Origin: Thermoplasmata archaeon
Lineage (GTDB): Archaea; Thermoplasmatota; E2; DHVEG-1
Direction of reading: 5' to 3'
Length of the DNA stretch: 20,975 nucleotides
NCBI GenBank assembly: GCA_003649715.1
Contig: QMSS01000007.1
Location: 1 to 20,975 of the forward strand
This document shows, piece after piece, positions 6,864 to 14,566 of this stretch. The notes beneath the pieces were generated by a model. That model was not told where the DNA came from and did not search any database. It saw only the letters and a program-made list of their open reading frames with translations. The translations under genes and the position numbers were made by a program. The stretch's first letter is position 1, and every line of letters starts with the position of its first letter.

Positions 6864-7424
6864 TTAGTATAAAGGCGGTAGTTTTTCTACCATGATTTTT
6901 TCAATCTTATATGGAAGGAGGTTTCTGTTGACGGGTGTGACTTCTAATATCCGTATGTCATCTCGTCTTCTAACATCCTGCAGTAATGGTGTTCTAGATT
7001 TTTTGTGTAATGTCACCATTATTGGTTTATCTGAGTCTAGGGCCTCTACTACTATTTCGCAGAATCTATCTGACAGCATCTCCATCTTTCCAATCTCATC
7101 TATCACTATGATATTAATGCTGCTGTCATTGATTGCTCTCTCGATAGCAGGTACACCGATTCTTTCCAATGCATCTATGTTTACACCATATTTTCCAACC
7201 CGGTCCTTTGAATCCATATCGATATGTGCAAAAACATCTCTTTCTTTGGTCTGCCAGTCTTCGACATAAAATCCAACACGTTTTTTATTTTCTATAATAG
7301 GTTTTGTTATCATTCCACCTATTTTATATCCTGTTTCTTCGAGATGTTCTATTATCTTTATCAATGTATCTGTTTTTCCTACACTGGGCATACCGGTGAT
7401 TCCTATTTTTGGTATATCGTCCAT
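6864..7424 (-). CDS. THEP1-type nucleoside-triphosphatase
   Basis: A 186-residue P-loop NTPase of the THEP1 (DUF265) family, known to hydrolyse several NTPs in vitro; the cellular role is unsettled. Walker A is TGMPSVGKT (10-18) and the Walker B region is DEIGKME (109-115), with the family pattern IGGMITKPI between them. The ATG at 7422-7424 is chosen; the frame could also open with a TTG two codons earlier. No ribosome site is visible, so translation may be leaderless or from a short leader. It is the first gene of the operon with trm1 and the phosphoesterase. Confidence 0.9.
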   Translation of the reverse strand: MDDIPKIGITGMPSVGKTDTLIKIIEHLEETGYKIGGMITKPIIENKKRVGFYVEDWQTKERDVFAHIDMDSKDRVGKYGVNIDALERIGVPAIERAINDSSINIIVIDEIGKMEMLSDRFCEIVVEALDSDKPIMVTLHKKSRTPLLQDVRRRDDIRILEVTPVNRNLLPYKIEKIMVEKLPPLY

Positions 7425-7664
7425 AGTCAATCAAGATATCTGTAATGCAATTTTTGTTTAGAAATGTTTTTATTAGGTATATCCAGAATTATTTTTATTT
7501 TGTTGACATACAGTACAATTCCTTTATGTCTATTTTTTTAGAACTAGTTTTTTTATGAAAGAGGAGTTGTCCTTTTATTTTTCCAGGAATCTCCTACCAA
7601 ATTTTTTTCATGTTTTTTAATAAAAATTATGAGCATGAGGAGTTGGTTTTTTTCTCAAAGTTTT

Positions 7665-8153
7665 TTACGTGATTTTGTGGTATTGAGTAGCTGCATAGTA
7701 TTTAACTATTAGATGATGAAGAGTTAATTCACCTATAATTTTTTTATTCTCAATGATTGGAAGTCTTCTTATCTCATATCTTTTCATCTTCAGCAATGCA
7801 TCCAGCACCTTGTCTTCAGGACTGCAAGTTATAGGGCTTTTGGACATGATGTCCTCAGCTGTTTTTGCCGTTTTATGATAAAATGAACGTATGTCTGGTT
7901 TGCCAAATACATATGATGGAAGCCTAGGTGGTGCTAAGGTTGATAAGACATCATGTTCCGTTATCACACCTACAAGCTCTCTGTTTTTCATATCTTCTAC
8001 AACCCATACATGTCCTCTAGCGCATAGTATGGATAGAACATGATGTACATCTGCTCTTTTGTCTACTAATGGTAGATCCCATATTCTTTTATCCATTAAC
8101 TCTTTACATTTTAACTCATAAAATTCAGATATGAGTTTTTCTCTTTTGACCAT
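7665..8153 (-). CDS. CBS-domain pair protein
   Basis: A 162-residue protein made almost only of two CBS motifs: the first around residues 18-75 (ending in LVGVITEHDVL) and the second around 100-155 (DIMSKSPITCSPEDKVLDALLKM...). Such Bateman modules bind adenine nucleotides and act as energy sensors or as a simple adaptor for another protein. The ATG is preceded by GGAGGG, a strong site with only 4 bases of spacing. A palindrome covers the presumed transcription start. It lies next to a second CBS-pair gene and near a Na+/H+ antiporter. What it regulates cannot be seen. Confidence 0.88.
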   Translation of the reverse strand: MVKREKLISEFYELKCKELMDKRIWDLPLVDKRADVHHVLSILCARGHVWVVEDMKNRELVGVITEHDVLSTLAPPRLPSYVFGKPDIRSFYHKTAKTAEDIMSKSPITCSPEDKVLDALLKMKRYEIRRLPIIENKKIIGELTLHHLIVKYYAATQYHKIT

Positions 8154-8163
8154 TTAACCCTCC

Positions 8164-8179
8164 AAGTAAACACTTACTT
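8164..8179. promoter_or_regulatory. AAGTAA-N4-TTACTT palindrome at the first CBS gene promoter
   Basis: Perfect 6-base arms (8164-8169 and 8174-8179) with a 4-base spacer lie 11-26 bases before the ATG of the CBS gene at 8153. On the minus strand a TATA-like TATAAACT (about 8187-8194) would place transcription start inside the palindrome, which is where a repressor would bind. The same arms and spacing recur at 20295-20310. Confidence 0.5.
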
Positions 8180-8291
8180 TTTTAACTAAAGTTTATAGCT
8201 GGATGATTAATCATAGTTTGGATGGACCTGCTGCTGAATCTCATCCAATGAATATCAGAATTATTAGGCATGGTTAAATATTATGTGTTTT

Positions 8292-8795
8292 TTAAAACCT
8301 TTTTTGAAACGGTCTGTTAATATTTAGTCTCAGATATTTTTTGTTTCTCTCTTGTTCTTTTTTCTCTATTAACATTGTTAGCAATTCAAGCATATCTATG
8401 TTTCCTATCAAATGCATTTTTTCGTCTACAACAGGCAGTTCATCTAATCCGTTTTCATACATCTTTATAAAAGCTGTTTTTAATGTATCGTTATCCTTGA
8501 CATAAACAGGCTCTGCCATTATCTCCTTTGCATATTTTTTTCCTATCCATTCTAATGAATAGAAACTACTTGTTGATGAGAGTGGTATGAGATCTCTAAA
8601 TTCCTGTCTTACTAGCATCTTTAAGGTGATTTTGCCTATCAGCCTAAGTTTTTTATCTACCACATATACAGATCTTGCCTTAGGATTTGCGATCATCATC
8701 TTTGCGATTTCATCCATATTTGCATCTTCATGTACAAAAGATGGATAAGGGGTTATTAGCATTCGGATGTCTTTTATCCTTATATTCCCCGGCAT
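8292..8795 (-). CDS. CBS-domain pair protein
   Basis: A 167-residue protein with two CBS motifs: about 10-65 (DIRMLITPYPSFVHEDAN...VYVVDKKLRLIGKITL) and about 88-145 (AKEIMAEPVYVKDNDTL...LPVVDEKMHLIGNIDM). A charged C-terminal tail (149-167, rich in K, E, N and R) follows. It differs in sequence from the neighbouring CBS protein, so the two are not a recent duplication. The ATG follows AAGAGGT at about 11 bases. It is separated by 138 bases from the next CBS gene and transcribed away from the antiporter gene. It may sense ATP/AMP; the partner is unknown. Confidence 0.87.
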   Translation of the reverse strand: MPGNIRIKDIRMLITPYPSFVHEDANMDEIAKMMIANPKARSVYVVDKKLRLIGKITLKMLVRQEFRDLIPLSSTSSFYSLEWIGKKYAKEIMAEPVYVKDNDTLKTAFIKMYENGLDELPVVDEKMHLIGNIDMLELLTMLIEKKEQERNKKYLRLNINRPFQKRF

Positions 8796-9190
8796 CTTAG
8801 ATATACCTCTTGAAAACTACTAGTTCATTAACACCTAAGGCTTTTTTGTTAAACAACTAATGATGATGTTTTGGTATTTAAAAATTTTATCCCCCTGCCC
8901 TCTTTTGTGTATCTGGAATTCTATTTTATTTGACAGAAAATGGTCATCCTAGATGTGATAATAATTATATTGAGAAAAGTTGTGAAACAGGTATTCTAGA
9001 ATCCAAATTTTACAGCGCATCCTTTCATCCAAAATATTAATTAATAAAAAATTTCTATCCTCTTTCTAATAGCAGCTATAATAACTTGTTTGTGATCTGT
9101 TGTTACTTGTTTCTAAACATTTAATTTAAAATCCTGTTCCCCCATCGTCTCTCTGCTCTATAAAAAGATAGGTATAATTTAGGCGGTTCT
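8796..9190. promoter_or_regulatory. Divergent intergenic region, CBS gene and antiporter gene
   Basis: A 395-base AT-rich gap without a supported gene. A minus-strand TATA candidate (TTTTTAAATA, about 8876-8885) could serve the CBS gene. Plus-strand candidates for the antiporter are TTTAATTTAAAA (9119-9130) and CTATAAAAA (9158-9166). Short palindromes, ATTCTAGAAT (8993-9002) and TATTAATTAATA (9035-9046), lie in between and may be chance. Confidence 0.35.
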
Positions 9191-10372
9191 ATGTTGCTTG
9201 AAATAGCGTTTGCCCTTATTACAGCAAGAACATTAAGTTATTTGTTCGAAAAGACTAAGCAGCCAGGTGTACTAGGAGAGATATTAGCTGGTGTTTTACT
9301 AGGTCCTTATCTGTTAGGCAGATTCTCTGGAACAGATTTTTCTCTATGGGGGAACGAGTTATATCATTTTGATTTGAATCTCACCTCTTCTGAGTTTGGC
9401 TCTATAGCCATGCTGGGTATCATAACTCTGTTGTTCCTGAGTGGATTGGAAACAAAATTTGATGACATCAAAAATGCAGGTAAAAGTGGGATAATAACTT
9501 CCCTGTTTGATGTTAGCGTGGCATTTATATTCGGATATTTAGTTGGACAGTTTTTGGGTTTTCCTACTATACAATCTCTGGCAATAGGTGCAATTCTAAC
9601 AGCCACAAGTGTTGGCATATCTGTTAGAACATTGATGGATATGAACAAACTCCATACAAAATCTGGTTCTCTTATACTAACAGTAGCAGTTTTAGATGAC
9701 GTACTTGGTATATTAATTCTATCAATAATCGCGGGAGAAGGATCCCCTATCATCATATGTGCAAAGGTTGTAGTTTTTTTTGTAGTGACTTTCTTCTTCG
9801 GACTACATTTTGTTCCAAAAATAATGAAAATACTAGATGCTGTTCATGCCCGTCGTATACTCTTGACTGTAGCTCTCACACTATGTTTCCTTTTTGCTGC
9901 ATTTGCAAAAAGCATAGGTTTAGCAGCCATAACAGGTGCATTCATCGCTGGGCTAATCATAGGTGTCACACCTCAGTCGAGAAGAGTTTTAAGCTATACC
10001 AGAGAGGTGGGTCATACATTTTTAATACCACTATTCTTTGTCTGGATCGGTGCCTCCTTTGATTTTTCAGCAGTCAAAGATGTCGGTATGCTTGTGCTAT
10101 TGTTCATACCAGCTGCTATTATCGGGAAGATAATAGGATGCACAGCTGGTGCCAAGATAACTGGTTTTAGAAACAGAGAAGCATTACAGGTGGGCATAGG
10201 TATGATCCCCCGTATGGAAGTCGCCTTAGTAGTGGTTTCTACAGAGATATCACTCAAAATTTTTAAAGGCGACATAGCACATCAAATGCTGGCTGCTACT
10301 ATTCTTCTAGTCATAACAACAGCCATCATAACACCTATTCTGCTAAAACTTGTGTTTAAAGAGAAGAAATGA
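9191..10372 (+). CDS. CPA2-family Na+/H+ antiporter (NapA-like)
   Basis: An integral membrane protein of 393 residues and about 12-13 helices that exchanges Na+ (or K+) for protons. The CPA2 core is clear: ATS (138-140) in the first discontinuous helix, the ion-binding pair Asp169-Asp170 (VLDDVLG), a lysine in a late helix (Lys313, IIGKIIG) matching the lysine partner of electrogenic NapA/NhaA types, and GMIPRMEVAL near the end. The paired aspartates suggest an electrogenic exchanger. No C-terminal TrkA/RCK nucleotide domain is attached. The nearby CBS-pair proteins might supply regulation in trans, which is inference. The ATG is preceded by AGGCGG. Confidence 0.92.
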   Translation: MLLEIAFALITARTLSYLFEKTKQPGVLGEILAGVLLGPYLLGRFSGTDFSLWGNELYHFDLNLTSSEFGSIAMLGIITLLFLSGLETKFDDIKNAGKSGIITSLFDVSVAFIFGYLVGQFLGFPTIQSLAIGAILTATSVGISVRTLMDMNKLHTKSGSLILTVAVLDDVLGILILSIIAGEGSPIIICAKVVVFFVVTFFFGLHFVPKIMKILDAVHARRILLTVALTLCFLFAAFAKSIGLAAITGAFIAGLIIGVTPQSRRVLSYTREVGHTFLIPLFFVWIGASFDFSAVKDVGMLVLLFIPAAIIGKIIGCTAGAKITGFRNREALQVGIGMIPRMEVALVVVSTEISLKIFKGDIAHQMLAATILLVITTAIITPILLKLVFKEKK

Positions 10373-10450
10373 AACACATGATCACCCTTCTTCGAATATA
10401 AAAGTAAGCAAATGTATTTTTTCCATAACAATTTCCTTCCTATCTGGTCC

Positions 10451-10468
10451 CATAAAATATTTAAATTA
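10451..10468 (+). promoter_or_regulatory. TATA-like promoter of the secreted phosphoesterase gene
   Basis: CATAAAATATTTAAATTATG contains a TATA box 45-55 bases before the ATG at 10509, giving a leader of roughly 20-30 bases. GTGAT at 10496-10500 could pair with the 3' end of 16S rRNA. Confidence 0.4.
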
Positions 10469-10508
10469 TGTAAAACTAAGATAATAGCATAAAAAGTGAT
10501 TTCACAGA

Positions 10509-12230
10509 ATGTTCAATAATATAATAAAATTTTTGATAAACAAAGTCGTGGTCTTAAACAGTTTCAAACTAATACTTATTCCCCTGCTGTTGTTGAACAC
10601 CATAATTATATCCTCTGCAGAATACTGTCATGAAACCATAAACAGTACAAATGTTTCCGAAAATGTAGACACACTCTGTGTTTCTCATATGCATAATATA
10701 CAACCAGGTGACATAATAAGCATCAGATTTTCAGATTCTCATCCAATTTCAGGTAAACCTGTTATGATACTGGTCACGCTGAAAGGAAACCCCTATGGAG
10801 AATCATTTGAAGAAACATTGAGCATCTCAGACAGATATGAAGGATTAGTTGTGAACTCACAAGGTGTCGGATGGGAAACCGGTGAAACATTGGTGTATCA
10901 AACCCTTCTACATATAGGGAAAAGGAAATCATACACCCACATGATAATGTGGTATCCTGTTCTAACTGGAAACCATACCCTTAAATTCCAAGCTGGAATA
11001 TTTTCTATAAAATACAGAAACATAAGCGTTAACTTTGACACACAAAACATCATATATCCCTCCATGGGAACACCAGCTATAATAGACAAAAACAGCTTTG
11101 AAAAACTCGCTATAGTGGTTTCTGAGGAAAGACAGCTATCTGAGAACCCACTTTCTGTTCAACATGCAGAGCTGGAGGCTATCGATGGATCAGCAACATA
11201 TGGCCTGCATAATGGAAGCATTGTTTTCTCAAAATGGGTATACTGTGATAGAAAACATGTTGAGGATGAATTTATGATAAACTACAATGTAAGTAATATC
11301 CCATGTGGTTTCTACAACATCTCCATTACAACATCAAAAAATATCTACAAATGGCCACATGCAGTAAAAATAATCCATGAAGAACCCAAAGATTATAGAT
11401 TTCTTCATATAACAGATATCCACATAGGAAAATCCTATAATCTGGTAGACGAGAGGAAAATATTTGAAAAAATAATCCAGTATATCAACGATGTTTTGAA
11501 ACCAGATTTTGTAATAATCTCTGGCGATCTCGTAGACTGGTGTAAAACAAAACATGGACATAATCTCTGGATGGAGTTCCATAAACTGGTTTTGAAATGT
11601 AGATCACCTATCTTTACAACACCTGGAAACCATGATAGATATGAAAATGGTTTATACATGTTTTACATCCCATATTTCAACCTATCATACTATCATATGT
11701 ATGTAACACCATTGGACAACTATGCATTTATCTACGGAAACATCAATTTTGTATTGATGGACTCTGGATACGATTGGAGTAGATGGGAAATAAAACCTCA
11801 TCTATGGAATCCTACTCCAGAGGCAAGTGGTTTCACCAACATGCAGATGTATCTACTAGAAAACATGTTTGGTGATAACACCAGAAGTCAGATAATAGTT
11901 ATGCATCATCCAGCTGTAAATGACATAGATGACATAGGCCTGTTTCGCGTTCCTGATAATCATCCAAGTGGAAATGATCAATGCATCGCATTCAACCGCA
12001 TAGATTTTATCAACTACTGCCGTAACAACAATGTCTCACTTGTACTATCAGGTCATACACACAAAAACCATGTTTTCAACTACACGGGTAGGATACCAAC
12101 TAGTTTGCACGAGTATCCTCTTTTTATTCAGACAACTTCAGCTACACTCAACATGATACCCCGGGGAAGAATCATAGAGGTAAAAAATGGGCATGTACAG
12201 TCCTACGACGCTTATAGACTGCTAAACTAA
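10509..12230 (+). CDS. Secreted or membrane-anchored metallophosphoesterase with large N-terminal beta region
   Basis: A 573-residue protein with a long basic-hydrophobic N-terminus (about 7-38, ending SSAEY) that is a signal peptide or anchor. Residues about 40-290 are likely two Ig-like beta domains (patterns GKPVMILVTL, GNHTLKFQAG, GFYNISITTS) with many NxS/T sequons. The C-terminal half is a calcineurin-type phosphoesterase: TDIHIG (Asp303, His305), SGDLVDW (Asp340), PGNHD (Asn374-His375), MHHP (His466-His467) and SGHTH (515-518). It therefore acts outside the cell on an unknown phosphoester. No PGF-CTERM-like tail is present, so it does not look like an archaeosortase substrate. Its stop overlaps that of pssA by 4 bases, convergently. 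Confidence 0.88.
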   Translation: MFNNIIKFLINKVVVLNSFKLILIPLLLLNTIIISSAEYCHETINSTNVSENVDTLCVSHMHNIQPGDIISIRFSDSHPISGKPVMILVTLKGNPYGESFEETLSISDRYEGLVVNSQGVGWETGETLVYQTLLHIGKRKSYTHMIMWYPVLTGNHTLKFQAGIFSIKYRNISVNFDTQNIIYPSMGTPAIIDKNSFEKLAIVVSEERQLSENPLSVQHAELEAIDGSATYGLHNGSIVFSKWVYCDRKHVEDEFMINYNVSNIPCGFYNISITTSKNIYKWPHAVKIIHEEPKDYRFLHITDIHIGKSYNLVDERKIFEKIIQYINDVLKPDFVIISGDLVDWCKTKHGHNLWMEFHKLVLKCRSPIFTTPGNHDRYENGLYMFYIPYFNLSYYHMYVTPLDNYAFIYGNINFVLMDSGYDWSRWEIKPHLWNPTPEASGFTNMQMYLLENMFGDNTRSQIIVMHHPAVNDIDDIGLFRVPDNHPSGNDQCIAFNRIDFINYCRNNNVSLVLSGHTHKNHVFNYTGRIPTSLHEYPLFIQTTSATLNMIPRGRIIEVKNGHVQSYDAYRLLN

Positions 12231-12907
12231 AAAATTTGTTTTTTGCTTTTGCATAAAAACGGTCCTACAGTGGTATAAGCAGTTAAAGCGAGAAGAAGCA
12301 GTATTGGAAACATGCCATTACAGGTATCACCCATAATTATTGTCAAAACTATCAGAGCAGCAGCCACAGAATTCATTTTAAGTCCTGGCTTGGGGAAACG
12401 TAGGTTTGATATCATCATGAATGAAAGTATGGCCATGACAATACTGATATATATGAATGGTATTTTGAAAAAACTTAGTAGTAGCGCAAATAGTGTTGCT
12501 GCTGATAATGGTAGACCCACAAAACATTTTTTTTCTTTCAATTTATGGAACGATGATAATCTAATAGCACTGGTTATGAGAAACAGGATAAGTACAATAT
12601 AGAGCAGTATTTGGAAATGGAAATAAATTGATGAATCGATGTTTTCATAGTATTTTTTGTATACAAATACTGAGGAAGCAATACTTAATGATGTCATGTC
12701 AGCTATTGCCTCTAGGTACTCACCTAGCTCTCCCTCCTTTTTTGTTTTCCTAGCTATAATTCCATCTAATCCATCTGCTAGTAAGGCTAGTAGGATAAAT
12801 GAGAATGCGATTCTTGTTTGACCTGAGATGATCATGATTATGGCTAGGAAACCTAGGATTACGTTGATAATGGTGAGCATATCAGCAGGTGACAGTAGCC
12901 TAGCCAT
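12227..12907 (-). CDS. pssA: CDP-archaeol serine O-archaetidyltransferase (PssA-like CDP-alcohol phosphatidyltransferase)
   Basis: A membrane enzyme that joins a CDP-activated lipid to an alcohol, here most likely L-serine because a decarboxylase gene precedes it. Numbered from the longer TTG start, the CDP-alcohol signature runs from Asp49 to Asp74: DGLDGIIAR, then Gly66, Glu70, Asp74. Position 70 is normally an aspartate (third of four metal or catalytic acids); here the codon is GAG. Several helices follow. The start is uncertain: ATG 12905-12907 overlaps the psd end by 8 bases, while TTG 12917-12919 has GGAGAGG 6 bases upstream. It is the last gene of artA-psd-pssA. Serine specificity is inferred from context; other CDP-alcohol transferases share the motif. 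Confidence 0.85.
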   Translation of the reverse strand: MARLLSPADMLTIINVILGFLAIIMIISGQTRIAFSFILLALLADGLDGIIARKTKKEGELGEYLEAIADMTSLSIASSVFVYKKYYENIDSSIYFHFQILLYIVLILFLITSAIRLSSFHKLKEKKCFVGLPLSAATLFALLLSFFKIPFIYISIVMAILSFMMISNLRFPKPGLKMNSVAAALIVLTIIMGDTCNGMFPILLLLALTAYTTVGPFLCKSKKQIF

Positions 12908-13550
12908 GGATTTTTGCAATTGTATCCTCTCCAGCCTTTACTTTGTCCCCTTCTTTTATGTTTATCTTTATTCTGCTGGACAATGGCAGGTATAGGTCGA
13001 CACGTGATCCAAGTTTTATTATTCCGATTCTTGTTCCCTTTCTTATGCTGTCATCTTTTTTTATGTAGGGTGTGATGCGACGTGCTAGTGTTCCAGCGAT
13101 TTGACATATCTTTAGCATTCCTATACCTGTATCTATTGTTATTACTACCCTTTCATTTCTATCTGAATCCTTTCTGAATGCAGGAACATGGGAGCCTTTG
13201 AGATGGACAATGTTTTTTATAACGCCATCTAGTGGCATTCGATTTACATGGACATTATGTATGTTCATGAATGTGGATATACGGATGCATCTACCTATGT
13301 CTCTGTCGGTGAGTATGGTTATCTCCCTTATCTTTCCATCCGCGGGTGCAACAATATCTTCTCCAGTTTTTCTATCAGGGTCTCTGAAAAATATAAGGAA
13401 AAAAAATAGTGCCAACCATGAGAATATCGATAGGAAGAGTAAAATGTTCCTCAGAGGAATGTTTGTATAAATCGACATGCTCATAAAAATTATGCTGAGA
13501 AACAATGGTGTTGCAATCCATGATGCTGTTCCTTTTGCCAGTTTGATCAT
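12900..13550 (-). CDS. psd: Archaetidylserine decarboxylase (pyruvoyl-dependent, PSD family)
   Basis: Converts archaetidylserine to archaetidylethanolamine at the membrane. The 216-residue protein has a short-form PSD architecture: two N-terminal membrane helices (about 12-28 and 35-54), FRDPDR (55-60), APADGK (68-73), the substrate-site stretch STFMNIHNVHVNRMP (92-106, with His98 and His101), AGTLARRI (152-159) and the self-cleavage motif LGSRVDLYLP, in which Ser182 should become the pyruvoyl group after cleavage at Gly181-Ser182. The ATG has GAGGT about 9 bases upstream, overlapping the end of artA. It lies between artA (17-base gap) and pssA (overlapping). Confidence 0.93.
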   Translation of the reverse strand: MIKLAKGTASWIATPLFLSIIFMSMSIYTNIPLRNILLFLSIFSWLALFFFLIFFRDPDRKTGEDIVAPADGKIREITILTDRDIGRCIRISTFMNIHNVHVNRMPLDGVIKNIVHLKGSHVPAFRKDSDRNERVVITIDTGIGMLKICQIAGTLARRITPYIKKDDSIRKGTRIGIIKLGSRVDLYLPLSSRIKINIKEGDKVKAGEDTIAKIHG

Positions 13551-13567
13551 TATTTTTTTACCTCATT

Positions 13568-14500
13568 CTAATTATGTTTTTTTTTGATGAGTTTTTCTAA
13601 AGGCCCGTTTCTCTTCGGTAGTTCTGTTAGACATATTATTTCATCAAAAAGCTCTGGTATTATTTTGGTTACTATGAATAATAGAATTATCAATGCAAGT
13701 AGGCTTCCCCCTTTACCTATTATGTTGTGTGCTATGTTGATAGAGACTATGTGTGTTCCAACGAGATAAGTGATTCCAGCATTTCTAACCAGGTTTAGAA
13801 AATATATTGGAACCACTGTTGCTAATAATCCATAGATTTTTCTTTTATTATCGACATCAGGTAGGGGCAGTATCATTCCGACAAATAGGACCATGGACTG
13901 TACCGCAGTACATGCAAATATTATGGTCACAGCATATGTGTTGTTGTAAAATATGTGTATCCCACCTTTTACAGACACATTGCCCGTGAACATGTTAAGA
14001 AGCCAGCTGCTTTGGCTGGTGACAACCTCTATGAGCCACCGTGCAAGTGGTGTTCTCTCTATACCAAAATATATAAGTCCTGCGATGCCTGCTACACCTG
14101 CAATCCAGTTTATGCATCCTGGTTTTTCTTTCCCTTCTAATGACAACCATTCATGGTAGGCGATGTAGCATAGAATGTATACTCCTATGATGCAGAGTGA
14201 TGCATTTACAAAGTCTCCTCCCTCAGAAAAATATAGTGTTCCTGGCTGTGTTGACCAGTATAATGCAAAGCCAGTCCATCCAAATATTTTAGCTATGCTT
14301 GATACCTTAGGTTTTGTTTTTCTGAGGAGGAAACCGGCTCCCAGCAGTATCAAACTGATAAACAGCGGTATGAGCAATGCCGTTTCGATATATCTGGGTA
14401 TATTATTAGGGAAAAATAGTAGTCCAGATACTATGAATAATGTTGGTAGAAGCAGAAACATCAAAGCAATGGTGTTCTCTGTTGTATGAGTGCGTGTCAT
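13568..14500 (-). CDS. artA: Archaeosortase (exosortase/archaeosortase family, ArtA-like)
   Basis: A polytopic membrane transpeptidase of 310 residues and about 8-9 helices. The predicted catalytic residues of the family are all present: Cys197 (FACTAVQSM), Arg239 (LNLVRNAG) and His258 (IAHNIIGKGGS). The CTAVQSM and RN...AHN..GKG pattern is closest to ArtA among types I know. ArtA-type enzymes recognise a C-terminal PGF-containing tripartite signal on surface proteins, cut it, and in haloarchaea the product becomes lipid-linked. It leads an operon with psd and pssA, the enzymes needed for that processing in Haloferax. A TATA box about 28 bases before the ATG and the lack of a ribosome site suggest a leaderless message. 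No substrate was found in this window. Confidence 0.9.
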   Translation of the reverse strand: MTRTHTTENTIALMFLLLPTLFIVSGLLFFPNNIPRYIETALLIPLFISLILLGAGFLLRKTKPKVSSIAKIFGWTGFALYWSTQPGTLYFSEGGDFVNASLCIIGVYILCYIAYHEWLSLEGKEKPGCINWIAGVAGIAGLIYFGIERTPLARWLIEVVTSQSSWLLNMFTGNVSVKGGIHIFYNNTYAVTIIFACTAVQSMVLFVGMILPLPDVDNKRKIYGLLATVVPIYFLNLVRNAGITYLVGTHIVSINIAHNIIGKGGSLLALIILLFIVTKIIPELFDEIICLTELPKRNGPLEKLIKKKHN

Positions 14501-14521
14501 GATAGGAGGGTATATATGTCG

Positions 14522-14534
14522 TTGTATAAATTAA
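14522..14534 (-). promoter_or_regulatory. TATA box of the artA-psd-pssA operon
   Basis: On the minus strand TTTAATTTATACAAC (centre near 14528) lies about 28 bases before the artA ATG at 14500, the spacing of a leaderless archaeal promoter. The bases next to the ATG show no Shine-Dalgarno match. This suggests artA is expressed separately from the mbh operon that ends 66 bases upstream. Confidence 0.5.
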
Positions 14535-14566
14535 ACTTTTTTAACACCAAGATAGAAAATATTTTT

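Noticed and set aside
7545..7630. Small frames of 21-27 codons between THEP1 and the CBS gene
   Set aside because: No ribosome site, no promoter at suitable distance and no recognisable protein pattern.
8993..9046. Short palindromes ATTCTAGAAT and TATTAATTAATA before the antiporter
   Set aside because: Short, AT-rich and single-copy, so easily explained by chance; mentioned only in the intergenic entry.
9364..9756. Long antisense frame (130 residues) inside the antiporter gene
   Set aside because: It is fully inside a well-supported gene on the other strand, has no ribosome site or family motif, and reads like a shadow of transmembrane codons.
10509..12230. Secreted phosphoesterase as an archaeosortase substrate
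   Set aside because: The C-terminus is polar (ending YDAYRLLN) with no PGF motif, terminal helix or basic tail.
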